NCBI RefSeq assembly: GCF_019297835.1
Contig: NZ_CP079203.1
Span: forward strand, 1,399,001-1,463,000
Length of the DNA stretch: 64,000 nt
From: Sphingomonas sanguinis
Lineage (GTDB): Bacteria; Pseudomonadota; Alphaproteobacteria; Sphingomonadales; Sphingomonadaceae
Direction of reading: 5' to 3'
In this document: positions 17,742 through 28,630 of the stretch, piece by piece
Layout: the number at the start of each line of letters is the position of its first letter
Position numbering within the stretch: the first letter of the stretch is position 1
Translations under genes and position numbers: made by a program
The notes under the pieces: model-generated
Databases searched by the model: none
Seen by the model: the letters and a program-made list of their open reading frames with translations, nothing else
What the model was told of the DNA's origin: nothing

Positions 17742-18123
17742 CGCCGGCGCGGCACGGCGAAACCACGCCCGGCAGCCGATCCCGCCCGCCCCGAACAGGC
17801 ATATTGGGGGGCCGACCGATCATTCTTCAGGGCACGCATGGTCCGAACTCCATTCATGTCCATCTGAACCCGCTATCGACCATGGCTGTTCCACGCTTTT
17901 TCCACGCTTGCGACCAGCCGCCTGCCGTCGCTCTGGCCGGACGGTCATGGATCGGCGCGGCCCGAAGTTGCGAATGGCTTTCACTGCGCGACACCCTTCC
18001 CTGTCGGCCAACCCCTTGCTAAGGCCGCTGGCGTCAACCGGAGATTTCCCCGGCGCGCCTGCTCGCGGCTGCATGCTGCCGTGTCCCACTGGGCGTGCCC
18101 GGCTCGACCATGAAGGGACGCCC
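17742..18123. other. Intergenic region upstream of aconitase
   Basis: About 380 bases between the small minus-strand gene and acnA. Reading frames here on both strands are short or Arg/Pro-rich and do not look coding. It must hold the acnA promoter, but no clear -35/-10 pair, operator palindrome or riboswitch stands out to me. Confidence 0.5.
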
Positions 18124-20811
<2,688 letters not shown>

Positions 20812-20856
20812 GTCGCCCATGGGGGCGGGCCGCAAGGTCCGCCCTTGCGGTTACGC

Positions 20857-20894
20857 AAAAAGGCCCGTCCGGAGCGATCCGGACGGGCCTTTTT
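20857..20894 (+). terminator. Rho-independent terminator after acnA
   Basis: A perfect 17-base stem (AAAAAGGCCCGTCCGGA, loop of 4, then its complement) ends in TTTTT, 45 bases after the acnA stop codon. The A-run on the left arm makes it usable in both directions, serving also as a block to read-through from the right. Confidence 0.92.
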
Positions 20895-20912
20895 ATTTGC
20901 ACGGCGGCGCCT

Positions 20913-21050
20913 TGCTCCTCCCCGAATCGCTATCGCTAGCGGTCCCCCTCCCCGTGCTCCGCACTGGGAGGAACGAGATGCGCCAAATCCTCCCCAAGCT
21001 TGCTTGGGGGGGCACCGCCGCGAAGCGGTGGTGGAGGGGCAAGTCCCCTT
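20913..21050. repeat. Palindromic intergenic repeat, family C, copy 1
   Basis: A GC-rich block with CTCCTCCCCGAA at the left, CCCCCTCCCCGTG in the middle, and CACCGCCGCGAAGCGGTGGTGGAG at the right, where the CCGC-GAA-GCGG stem forms. The same parts, in various orders and orientations, occur at 25590-25717, 41514-41653 and 43909-44030. Confidence 0.7.
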
Positions 21051-21054
21051 CCCG

Positions 21055-21732
21055 TCAAATCTTGCGCTGCTGAGCCTTGCGCAGGGCGGTCTCACGCTCC
21101 AGCCGGTCGAGCAGCATCTCGATCGATTCATCCTGTCGATCGGGAAGCGGCAGCGCCGCCCCCAGTTCCTCGGGCGCGGGTTCGCGCATCGGCGGGATCG
21201 GCATGGGTTGCGGCGGCGTCGGACGCACCGGCTCGCGCGGCACCGACAGGATCGCGTCGGGATCGTAAGCCGATAGCGGCTGATCGAGATCGGCGGGCAG
21301 CGTCCGCTCGACGACATCCTCCTCCACCGGCGGCGGCGGAGCGCCCAGCTCGGCGGCGTTCAGCGGTCGACGTGGCGGCGCATCGGGGTGGCGGTCGGAC
21401 CGACGGACCACCGGCACATAATCCTCGTCGTCCTTGGGCACCGATTTGGCACGGCGGCGAAGCAGGCCACCCGGCCCCCAGAGCAGATAGACGGTCGCCC
21501 AAGTCACGGCCCCGGCCCCCAGCCCCGCGACTAGCGCGAGCAAAAACCGCGCCTTCAGTCCCAGCGGCGGGCGGGCGGCGGACAGGATATCCCCCAGGCT
21601 CAAACTGGCGACCAGCGACTCCAGCCGCCAGTCGGGCACGATGATGACCAGAAACGCCAGGAACAGCCCGGCAGCCCCGCCGATCCAGGCGGGTCCGAAA
21701 CGTCGATGGGAGGGCGTGGCGGTGAAGGTCAT
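21055..21732 (-). CDS. Two-helix membrane protein with Pro-rich cytoplasmic tail
   Basis: A 225-residue protein with two N-terminal membrane helices (AWIGGAAGLFLAFLVIIVP near 15-33 and FLLALVAGLGAGAVTWATVYLLW near 63-85). A long charged and Pro-rich tail (PPRRP, APPPPVEED, PTPPQPMPIPPM) follows, ending in a short basic coiled segment. I do not recognise a family. It lies just downstream of the exosortase-associated glycosyltransferase on the same strand with a four-base gap, so it may be part of that unit. Function unknown. Confidence 0.7.
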   Translation of the reverse strand: MTFTATPSHRRFGPAWIGGAAGLFLAFLVIIVPDWRLESLVASLSLGDILSAARPPLGLKARFLLALVAGLGAGAVTWATVYLLWGPGGLLRRRAKSVPKDDEDYVPVVRRSDRHPDAPPRRPLNAAELGAPPPPVEEDVVERTLPADLDQPLSAYDPDAILSVPREPVRPTPPQPMPIPPMREPAPEELGAALPLPDRQDESIEMLLDRLERETALRKAQQRKI

Positions 21733-21736
21733 GGCT

Positions 21737-22951
21737 CTATGTCTGGGCCCGATCTAGCAATCGGTGGTAAACAGGTTCGTAACGTCGGATGTTCGACGCC
21801 CAATTGCGTTCTTTTTCAACGAAATCTCGTCCCGCCGCCCGCCGCGCCTCCCAGCCGCCGCGATCGGCCAGCAAACCGGCCAGCGCATCGGAGATCGCGG
21901 CCGGATCGTCGGGCGCGAACAGCGTGCCGGTCCGCCCGTCCTCGATCAGTTCGCGGTGCCCGCCGACATCGGACGCGGCGACCAGCTTGCCCTGCGCCAT
22001 CGCCTCCAAAGGTTTCAGCGGCGTGACCAGATCGGTCAGCCGCATCTTCTTGCGCGGATAGGCCAGGATATCGACCATGCTGTAATAACGCTCGACCTGC
22101 TGATGCGGCACCCGCCCCACGAAGCGGATCGCCGCCGCCACGGGCGAGCTTTCCGCCTGTGCGCGGAGCGCGGCCTCCATCGGGCCACCGCCGACCATCA
22201 GCAACCGCGCCTTGGGCTGGGCAGCAACGAGCTGCGGCATCGCGGCGATCAGGTCGTCCAGCCCTTCATAATCATAGAAGCTGCCGATAAAGCCGATCAC
22301 CTCGGCCTCCGTCAGCCCCAGTTCCTCGGCCAGCGCTGCATCGCGGGCGAGCGGCTGGCCGAACAGCCCCAGGTCGACGCCGTTGGGCGAGACGATGATC
22401 TTGTCCTGCGGCAGGCCCCGCGCGATCAGGTCGCCGCGCAAGCCTTCGCAGATGACCGCGATCGCATCGGCGCGCCGACACGCCCAGCTTTCCACCGCCC
22501 GCGTTGCGCGGTAGCGGGCGCTCCCCACCGTGCCGGTGCCGTTGCCGACCGCCGCATCCTCCCAAAAGGCACGAATCTCATAGACCAGCGGCAATTGCCG
22601 CCGCCGCGCGATGGCGAGGCCCGCCAGCGCGTCGAGCACCGGGGAGTGGGCGTGCAGAATGTCGGGCCGGAAGGCCCTCACCGCCCGGTCGACCGCCCGG
22701 ATCTGCGCGACGAGTCCGGCGGCCTCGCCGACCAGCCCCTGCCGCACCGGCATCCGCGCCGAGACGGGCGTGCGATAGAAGGTCAGGCCGTCGACCGTCT
22801 CGACATCGGCCTCCCCGACACCCTGCCGGGGGCCGGTCACCGCCGCGACGTCATGCCCCTGCGCGCCTTGCGCCTTCATGATGGCGCGGGTGCGGAAGGT
22901 ATAGCCGCTTTGCAGGGGCAGCCCGTGATCGAGGATATGCAGGATACGCAT
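21737..22951 (-). CDS. Exosortase A system-associated glycosyltransferase (family 4)
   Basis: A 404-residue GT-B glycosyltransferase. The N-terminus MRILHILDHGLPLQSGYTFR and the later IRAFWEDAAVG and PLKPLEAMAQGK segments match the TIGR04063-type enzymes that accompany exosortase A (PEP-CTERM) loci and are thought to build the associated polysaccharide. The nucleotide-sugar site is in DLVTPLKPLEAMA near residue 310. An AGGTG ribosome site sits eight bases before the ATG. It is divergent from the O-ligase-like gene, which belongs to the same system. Neither exosortase nor PEP-CTERM substrate is in the window. Confidence 0.85.
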   Translation of the reverse strand: MRILHILDHGLPLQSGYTFRTRAIMKAQGAQGHDVAAVTGPRQGVGEADVETVDGLTFYRTPVSARMPVRQGLVGEAAGLVAQIRAVDRAVRAFRPDILHAHSPVLDALAGLAIARRRQLPLVYEIRAFWEDAAVGNGTGTVGSARYRATRAVESWACRRADAIAVICEGLRGDLIARGLPQDKIIVSPNGVDLGLFGQPLARDAALAEELGLTEAEVIGFIGSFYDYEGLDDLIAAMPQLVAAQPKARLLMVGGGPMEAALRAQAESSPVAAAIRFVGRVPHQQVERYYSMVDILAYPRKKMRLTDLVTPLKPLEAMAQGKLVAASDVGGHRELIEDGRTGTLFAPDDPAAISDALAGLLADRGGWEARRAAGRDFVEKERNWASNIRRYEPVYHRLLDRAQT

Positions 22952-22974
22952 CGGTTAAGCACCTGTCATGCCAG

Positions 22975-23032
22975 CCCTTAACGCCGCGTCAACCGCCGGT
23001 TTATAAGCAGGGCACGGCGTTGGCGTTAAGGG
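22975..23032. promoter_or_regulatory. Inverted repeat and sigma-54-like element in the divergent intergenic region
   Basis: CCCTTAACGCC at 22975-22985 and GGCGTTAAGGG at 23022-23032 form a perfect 11-base inverted repeat with a 36-base spacer. Overlapping the right arm, 23010-23025 reads GGGCACGGCGTTGGCG, which has GG and GC at the -24/-12 spacing of sigma-54 promoters but departs from consensus at three specified positions. The predicted start point at about 23036 would lie 13 bases before the ATG at 23049. Known exosortase A regulators (PrsK/PrsR) act with sigma-54, which makes the site interesting; it is unproven. Confidence 0.4.
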
Positions 23033-23048
23033 TTTGAGGAAAAGGGCG

Positions 23049-23198
23049 ATGATCGACAGCTTTACCCTGCTCCTCAGCCATGGCCTGATGCTGATCGCGG
23101 CATGGCGCCTGCTGGGCCGGCGCGAGCTGGACGACGAGGGGGATGGCCGCCCCTTCCCCATCAAACCCGGCACCAGGCGGCGCGTCGACGATGCGTGA
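23049..23198 (+). CDS. Small 49-residue protein upstream of the O-ligase gene
   Basis: Begins MIDSFTLLLSHGLMLIAAWR and ends in a charged, basic tail. The first 21 residues form one hydrophobic helix; the rest contains a RRELDDEGDG acidic patch. A good GAGGAAAAGGG ribosome site precedes the ATG. The reading frame overlaps the start of the ligase gene by eight bases, which suggests translational coupling. It matches no family I know and is probably a small inner-membrane partner of the ligase-like protein or a leader that sets its translation. Confidence 0.65.
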   Translation: MIDSFTLLLSHGLMLIAAWRLLGRRELDDEGDGRPFPIKPGTRRRVDDA

Positions 23199-24576
23199 CC
23201 TTTTCCTGATCGGCTTTCTGTTCAGCCTGTTCGCGATGGGGCTGCGGCGGCCATTTCTGATGGTGCTTGTCTATATCTATATCGACATCGTCGCGCCGCA
23301 GCGGCTGACCTATTATCTGCTCAACACGGTGCCGATCTCGCTGATCGCAGTGATCGCCGCGGTCGGTGGCTGGGCGCTGGTCGACGACAAGCGAGACAGC
23401 CGGTTCACGGTGCGGCAGGGCGCGATCCTGCTGCTGCTGGCCTATTGCGCGCTCACCACCTTTTTCGGCGCGGACTTCCCCGCCCAGGCCAAGGACAAAT
23501 GGGACTGGGTATGGAAAGCGCTGGCATTTGCCGTATTCCTGCCGCTGACGCTGCGCACGCGATTGCGGATCGAAGCGCTGCTGCTGTTCATGATATTGTC
23601 GATCTCCTCGATCGTCATCATCGGCGGGATCAAGACCCTGTTCTCGGGTGGCGGCTATGGCGAGCTGAACCTGATCGTCAGCAACAATACCGGCCTGTAC
23701 GAGGGCAGCATCATCTCCACCGTCGCGGTCGCGGTGGTGCCGATCATCCTGTGGTTCATGCGCCGGGGCACGATCTATCCGCCCGACTGGCGGGTGCGGG
23801 CGTTCGGGGCGGGACTGATCTTCGCCTGCCTGCTGATCCCGGTCGGCACCTCGGCGCGGACGGGGTTGCTGTGCGTCGTATTGCTTGCGGTGCTGATGCT
23901 ACGCGACGTGAAGCGGCGGCTGCTTTATATTGGGCTGCTGGCGGCGGCGGGCATGGCGGTCGTGCCGCTGCTCCCCTCTTCCTATACCCAGCGGATGAAT
24001 ACGATCCGCGGCTATCAGGGCGACGAGTCCGCCTCGACCCGGCTGGCGGTGTGGAAATGGACGCTGGGCTATGTCGCCTCCAACCCGTTCGGCGGCGGGT
24101 TCAACGCCTATCTCCAGAACAGCTTCCGCTACGACCTGACCATGGTGGAGGGGTCGGCCCAGGACAAGACGATCCAGCAAAAGGTGACGACCGACCGCGC
24201 ACGCGCCTATCACTCCAGCTATTTCGAGATGCTGGGGGAGCAGGGCTGGCCGGGGCTGTTCCTTTGGCTCGGCATCAACATCTCGGGACTGTTGCGGATG
24301 GAGGCGCTCCGGCGACGCTATCGCAACGCCGACGACCCGCTGCACTGGGGCGGCCAGCTGGCGGGCGCGCTTCAGCACGCCCATCTGATCTATCTACTCG
24401 GCGGGGCCTTTGTCGGGATCGCCTACAACCCCTTCCTTTACCAGCTGATCGCCGCGCAGATCGGTCTGGATACCTATCTGTCGCGCAAGTCCCGCGAGGC
24501 GCGGCTGAAACCGGTGGCGGGTCGTCAGCCGCCGCCCATATCCGGCAGCGTCAGAACTTCCGCGCCGTCGGCGTGA
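23191..24576 (+). CDS. O-antigen ligase/polymerase-like protein, exosortase A-associated
   Basis: A 461-residue integral membrane protein with about ten hydrophobic segments. It matches the TIGR03097-type putative O-glycosylation ligases found with exosortase A. Supporting features are the opening MRDLFLIGFLFSLFAMGLRRPF, the motif TRLAVWKWTLGYVASNPFGGG with the Wzy/WaaL-type periplasmic loop, and the YHSSYFEMLGEQGWPGLFLW segment. It probably polymerises or ligates sugars on the periplasmic face. The ATG at 23191 overlaps the 49-residue gene. Its 3' end overlaps the convergent beta-helix gene by 26 bases. Confidence 0.85.
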   Translation: MRDLFLIGFLFSLFAMGLRRPFLMVLVYIYIDIVAPQRLTYYLLNTVPISLIAVIAAVGGWALVDDKRDSRFTVRQGAILLLLAYCALTTFFGADFPAQAKDKWDWVWKALAFAVFLPLTLRTRLRIEALLLFMILSISSIVIIGGIKTLFSGGGYGELNLIVSNNTGLYEGSIISTVAVAVVPIILWFMRRGTIYPPDWRVRAFGAGLIFACLLIPVGTSARTGLLCVVLLAVLMLRDVKRRLLYIGLLAAAGMAVVPLLPSSYTQRMNTIRGYQGDESASTRLAVWKWTLGYVASNPFGGGFNAYLQNSFRYDLTMVEGSAQDKTIQQKVTTDRARAYHSSYFEMLGEQGWPGLFLWLGINISGLLRMEALRRRYRNADDPLHWGGQLAGALQHAHLIYLLGGAFVGIAYNPFLYQLIAAQIGLDTYLSRKSREARLKPVAGRQPPPISGSVRTSAPSA

Positions 24577-25477
24577 TCCCGGTGCCCAGGATATTTCCCC
24601 GGATCACCAGAGGCTCGCCCGACCAGTTGCCGACGAAGACCGGCTTGAAATCGACGCCGGGCGCCAGACGGGCGCGGTTGTTCTCGACCACCAGACCCGA
24701 GGAATCGTTCTTCGCTCCCTCCGGCGCGACGGTGATGAGCGTCGAGTGATTGTCCTTGTCGCGGCCGAAGACGAATTCGTTGCCCGCGATCCGCCCCTTC
24801 GCGCCGTTGGACAGGTCGATCATATAATTGCTCATATGGCCGTGGCTGTCGTCGAAGCTGCTGTCGAGGATTTCGACTTGAGGAGCCCGCGTCTTGACGT
24901 AATGGCCGCCCTGCCCCCGCTCGAAACGGCAGGCGGTGACGCGTAAGGACTTGTAGCGGCCCATATAGATGCCATGCGCGCCATTGCCGGTCGGGTCATG
25001 GCCCAGGCCGGAAAAGGTCGAGTGGTCGACGGTCACGGTGCCGTTGGGGTCTTCGGCCGACAGGATGCCCGACTGGCTGTCGAGGAACATCGCGTTGCTG
25101 ACCGCCAGCGGGCCCTTTTCGATGCGGATGCCCGCGCCGTTGCCGTCGCCGACCTCGATATGGCTGAAGACGATACCCTGTACCGAGGCGCCCCGCCCGC
25201 GCAGCACGAAAGCCGCCTTGCCCTCGCAGGCGATGCGGGTGAAGATCACCTTGCCCGGCTCGGTTGCGACATAGGCGATGCGCCCCGCCGCCTGCACCGC
25301 GCATTCGCGGTAGGTGCCGGGTGCGATGCGGATCGTACCCTCGCCATCACCGATCGCGTTCACCGCGTCCTGAAGCGTCCCGAAGCCGCGTCCGCCGACC
25401 ATGAAGGGCTGCCCGCTTCCCTGCGCAAGGGCGGCGGCCGACGTCATGCCGAGGAGAAGAAGCGGAACCAGACGCAT
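24551..25477 (-). CDS. Secreted right-handed beta-helix protein
   Basis: A 308-residue exported protein with a signal peptide (MRLVPLLLLGMTSAAALAQG, cleavage near AAALAQ). FGTLQDAVNAIGDGEGTIRIAPGTYRE follows, the typical N-cap of pectate-lyase-like parallel beta-helices. Repeated short strands with conserved Asn/Gly turns (VSNAMFLDSQSGI, VDHSTFSGLGHD, VTACRFERGQ, ILDSSFDDSHG) form the solenoid. Such proteins often bind or cut acidic polysaccharides. Placement next to the exosortase-A-associated sugar genes suggests action on that polymer, which is inference. No catalytic residues can be assigned. Confidence 0.8.
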   Translation of the reverse strand: MRLVPLLLLGMTSAAALAQGSGQPFMVGGRGFGTLQDAVNAIGDGEGTIRIAPGTYRECAVQAAGRIAYVATEPGKVIFTRIACEGKAAFVLRGRGASVQGIVFSHIEVGDGNGAGIRIEKGPLAVSNAMFLDSQSGILSAEDPNGTVTVDHSTFSGLGHDPTGNGAHGIYMGRYKSLRVTACRFERGQGGHYVKTRAPQVEILDSSFDDSHGHMSNYMIDLSNGAKGRIAGNEFVFGRDKDNHSTLITVAPEGAKNDSSGLVVENNRARLAPGVDFKPVFVGNWSGEPLVIRGNILGTGITPTARKF

Positions 25478-25589
25478 GGGGTTATCCTAGGAAAAAAGCG
25501 AACGCCAGAAAACCGAAGGGGCGCCGCATCCTGCCACGCATGGAGCAAGGATGCGACGCCCGTGATCGTCCCGTGGCGGGATGCCGTCC

Positions 25590-25717
25590 CATTCCTCCCC
25601 GAGTTCGCTTGGGGAGGGGAACATTACGCCAGCGATGGAGGGGCAAGACGGACAGATCATGCCCCTCCACCACGCCCTGCGGGCGCGGTCCCTCCTCATC
25701 TGACGATGGGGAGGATT
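25590..25717. repeat. Palindromic intergenic repeat, family C, copy 2
   Basis: Opens with ATTCCTCCCCGAGTTCGCTT and its complement GGGGAGGGG, continues through CGATGGAGGGGCA and GCCCCTCCACCACGCCCTGC, and closes with GGGGAGGATTGGG. It shares these building blocks with the copy at 41514-41653, including the CTCCCC/GGGGAG boundaries and the CCCTCCACCA core. It fills most of the 246-base gap between the beta-helix gene and the PfpI-like gene. Confidence 0.7.
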
Positions 25718-25723
25718 GGGCGC

Positions 25724-26296
25724 TTACGCCTCTTCGCTCTCTTCCTCGTCGGCCAGTTCCTCTTCCAGCGCGGTCAGGATCGCCTTGTTGAAAGCGGGAA
25801 TATCGTCCGGCTTGCGGCTGGTGATGAGGTTACCGTCGACCACGACCTCTTCGTCCACCACATCCGCGCCCGCATTGGACAGGTCGGTGCGGATCGAGGG
25901 GTAGCTGGTCAGACGGCGACCGTCGATCACGTCCGCCTCGGCGAGCAGCCAGGGGCCATGGCAGATGGCGGCGACGATCTTGTCGTCTTCCATGAACTCG
26001 GTGACGATCTCGACCGCACGCTCGTTGAGACGCAGCTTGTCTGGGTTGCAGGTGCCGCCCGGGATGACCAGCGCATCGTAATCGTCGGTGTCGACCTCAT
26101 CGACGGTCAGGTCCGGCGTCGCGGTCTCCGCCTTGTTGATGTCGCCTTCCATGCCCTGGATCGGGTCGGACTTGAGCGAGGCGAGCGTCACCTTCGCGCC
26201 CGCTTCCTCCAGCGCCTGGCGGGGCTTGAACAGCTCGACGGTCTCGAAACCGTCGGCGGCGAGCATCAGGACGCGTGCCTGGGAAAGATCGGCCAT
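25724..26296 (-). CDS. DJ-1/PfpI family protein (YhbO/PfpI-like)
   Basis: A 190-residue class I glutamine amidotransferase-like protein. The nucleophile Cys112 lies in AAICHGPWLLAEADV with His113 beside it, and the elbow Glu is near residue 18 (LAADGFETVEL). The LTSYPSIRTDLSNAGADVVDEEVVVD segment is shared with PfpI/YhbO-type proteins, which act in stress protection or deglycation of damaged macromolecules. The ATG at 26296 is preceded by AGGAG; the frame is open upstream but not conserved. It has an acidic C-terminus EEELADEEESEEA. Divergent to the topoisomerase gene. Confidence 0.9.
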   Translation of the reverse strand: MADLSQARVLMLAADGFETVELFKPRQALEEAGAKVTLASLKSDPIQGMEGDINKAETATPDLTVDEVDTDDYDALVIPGGTCNPDKLRLNERAVEIVTEFMEDDKIVAAICHGPWLLAEADVIDGRRLTSYPSIRTDLSNAGADVVDEEVVVDGNLITSRKPDDIPAFNKAILTALEEELADEEESEEA

Positions 26297-26418
26297 GATG
26301 AAAAACTCCTGTCGGGGAAATGGCTTGGGGGAGCCAGCACCAGAACCCGCGACCGCATCGGCCGTTCCGGAACGAAGCGACCGGCGGCGCATTTGCAGAG
26401 ATGACCCGAGAGAGAGCG

Positions 26419-27420
26419 ATGGCCACCCGATTAGTCTATTGCGATGACAGCAAACCCGGCATCACCCGGACCAAGGTTCGCGGCAAATGGGCCTATTGGA
26501 CCGCCAGGGGCGAGCGGATTACCGATGCGGATGAAATCGACCGGCTGAACCGTATCGGCCTGCCCCCCGCTTATAGGAACGCTTGGTTCTGCCCGCGCGC
26601 CAACGGCCATATCCAGGCCGTCGGCTGGGACGAGAAAGGGCGCAAGCAATATCGCTATCATGCCGATTTCCGCGAAGCGCAGGAAGCCGCCAAATATGAA
26701 CGTTGCGCCGCGTTCGGCCATGCGCTCCCCACCTTGCGCAAGCGGGTCGAAGCGGACCTCAAGAAACGCGGCCTGTGCAAGGAGCGCGCGGTTGCCGCCG
26801 TCGTGCGGCTGCTCGACAACGGCCATATCCGCGTCGGCAACGAAGCCTATGCCGCGACCAACAAGAGTTTCGGCGCGACGACCCTGCGCAAGCGGCACGG
26901 CCAGGTGAAGGGCACAACCCTGCGACTGCGCTATCGGGGCAAGTCGGGCAAGATGCGCGACATGACGCTGACCGACCGATCGCTCGCCAGCTTCGTGAAA
27001 CGGTGTCAGGATCTGGACGAGCAGCATCTCTTCGCCTGGGTGGACGAGGAGGGTGAGGCCAATCCCGTCACCTCATCGGACGTGAACGCCTATATCCGCG
27101 AAGCGACCGCTCACGACTTCACCGCCAAGCATTTCCGCACCTGGGCCGCCAGCGTCGCCGCGTTCGAGGCGCTGGCGCTGGCCGAGGCGGATCTGAGCCT
27201 GAAGGCGATGCTGGAACCGGTGGTCGAAAAGCTGGGCAACACCCCCGCCATCGCACGCAAATCCTATGTCCACCCCTCGCTGATCGCGCTCGTCAAGGAG
27301 GGCCAGGCGGCGTTTCGCAAGACGCTGCGCCTGCCCCGCGCCCGCGCCGGACTGTCCCGCGTCGAGTGCGGGCTGATCGCATTTCTGGAGGCCGGAACCC
27401 CGGCCAGCAAGGCGGCCTGA
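26419..27420 (+). CDS. DNA topoisomerase IB, poxvirus-like
   Basis: A 333-residue bacterial type IB topoisomerase that relaxes supercoils through a 3'-phosphotyrosyl bond. The N-terminal domain has TRTKVRGKWAYWTARGERI and the GLPPAYRNAWFCPRANGHIQAVGWDEKGRKQYRYH segments. The catalytic core has VRLLDNGHIRVGNEAYA with the active-site Arg region, KHFRTWAAS and the nucleophile Y283 in ARKSYVHP. The ATG at 26419 has a weak GAGAGAG site; an ATG at 26401 is an alternative. It lies 27 bases before the MscS gene and may be cotranscribed with it. Confidence 0.93.
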   Translation: MATRLVYCDDSKPGITRTKVRGKWAYWTARGERITDADEIDRLNRIGLPPAYRNAWFCPRANGHIQAVGWDEKGRKQYRYHADFREAQEAAKYERCAAFGHALPTLRKRVEADLKKRGLCKERAVAAVVRLLDNGHIRVGNEAYAATNKSFGATTLRKRHGQVKGTTLRLRYRGKSGKMRDMTLTDRSLASFVKRCQDLDEQHLFAWVDEEGEANPVTSSDVNAYIREATAHDFTAKHFRTWAASVAAFEALALAEADLSLKAMLEPVVEKLGNTPAIARKSYVHPSLIALVKEGQAAFRKTLRLPRARAGLSRVECGLIAFLEAGTPASKAA

Positions 27421-27447
27421 CCGCCCCCGATTTTTCAAGGAGTCCCC

Positions 27448-28593
27448 ATGGCGAAATCCTCGCCCAAGGCGCCGATCTTCGACGGCTCCCGCATCCCCGA
27501 TCAGGTCGGTAGCATCATCGACGCCACCTCCTGGTGGGTACAGCATTACTGGCTGAAGGTACTGATCGCGATCGGCTTCGGCGCGGTCATCGTGCTGGCG
27601 CTGCTCTGGGTTCGCAGGCTCGGCGACAAACTATGCAGCCGTCCCGGTTTCGCGGGCGGATGGGGCGTGATCCTGGGCCACGCGATCGCGCGCACCAACA
27701 TGTTCTTCATCGTGACGCTCGCCGCGCAGCTGGTGGCCGGCTATGCCGGTGCGCCGGGCGAAGTCGCCAAGACGATCGGCTTCTTCTTCACCATCGCCAG
27801 CGCGTTCCAGGCGGCGATCTGGGCGCGCGAACTCGTCCTCGGCACGATCGAGCATCGTACCCAGTCCGAACATTATTCGGGCGAGGCGCTGCTCTCGGCC
27901 ATGGGGCTGATCCGGTTGCTGGTGACGGCGGTGCTGTTCGCCGTGGCGCTGGTCGTCGTGCTCGACAATCTGGGTGTCAATGTCACCGGCCTGGTGGCGG
28001 GTCTGGGCGTCGGCGGCATCGCCATCGGCCTGGCCGCGCAGGGGATTTTCGGCGACCTGTTCGCCGCGCTCGCCATCATCTTCGACCGGCCGTTCCGGCG
28101 CGGGGACAAGATCGCCTATGACAATACCAGTGGCGTGATCGAGGCGATCGGCCTGAAATCCACCCGTATCCGCGCCTTTACCGGCGAATTGCGCATCATC
28201 TCCAACCGCAACCTGCTCGACAAGGAAATCCAGAATACGACGGTCCGCGACCATGTCCGCCTGTCGTTCATGATCGGCGTCGCCTACGAAACCCCGCCCG
28301 AAACGCTGGCGCGCGTCCCCGCCTTGCTGACCGAGATCGTCGAGGGCGAAGGCGGCACGGTCGCACGCGCCGGGTTCGAGAGCTTCGGCGCGTCGAGCCT
28401 GGACTTCGCGCTGCAGTTTGACGTTCCCGGCGACGACTGGGCCACCGCGCACGACCTGCGCAACCGGGTGCTGGTGACGCTGATGAAGCGGTTCGCCGCC
28501 GAGGGCATCGTGATCCCCTACCCGACCCAGACGACCTATACCGCCGCGCCGGACGGGACGTTGGTCATGCCCTATGCCGTATCGACTCAATAG
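27448..28593 (+). CDS. MscS family mechanosensitive ion channel
   Basis: A 381-residue membrane protein with four or five N-terminal helices and the pore-lining segment VTGLVAGLGVGGIAIGLAAQGIFGDLFAALAI, the Gly/Ala-rich TM3 of MscS channels. The beta domain follows with FDRPFRRGDKIAYDNTSGVIEAIGLKSTRIR and RIISNRNLLDKEIQN, then the alpha/beta C-terminal domain. It opens under membrane tension to release solutes during osmotic downshock. AAGGAG precedes the ATG. It lies directly downstream of topoisomerase IB in the same orientation. Confidence 0.93.
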   Translation: MAKSSPKAPIFDGSRIPDQVGSIIDATSWWVQHYWLKVLIAIGFGAVIVLALLWVRRLGDKLCSRPGFAGGWGVILGHAIARTNMFFIVTLAAQLVAGYAGAPGEVAKTIGFFFTIASAFQAAIWARELVLGTIEHRTQSEHYSGEALLSAMGLIRLLVTAVLFAVALVVVLDNLGVNVTGLVAGLGVGGIAIGLAAQGIFGDLFAALAIIFDRPFRRGDKIAYDNTSGVIEAIGLKSTRIRAFTGELRIISNRNLLDKEIQNTTVRDHVRLSFMIGVAYETPPETLARVPALLTEIVEGEGGTVARAGFESFGASSLDFALQFDVPGDDWATAHDLRNRVLVTLMKRFAAEGIVIPYPTQTTYTAAPDGTLVMPYAVSTQ

Positions 28594-28630
28594 GGGAGCC
28601 TGTGACTACAGCAATAGGCTGATGAGATCG

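Noticed and set aside
22958..22973. Sigma-54-like TGGCATG-N4-GTGCT on the minus strand before the glycosyltransferase gene
   Set aside because: The match to consensus is good, but the predicted start point would fall after the ATG, and the bases double as the AGGTG ribosome site.
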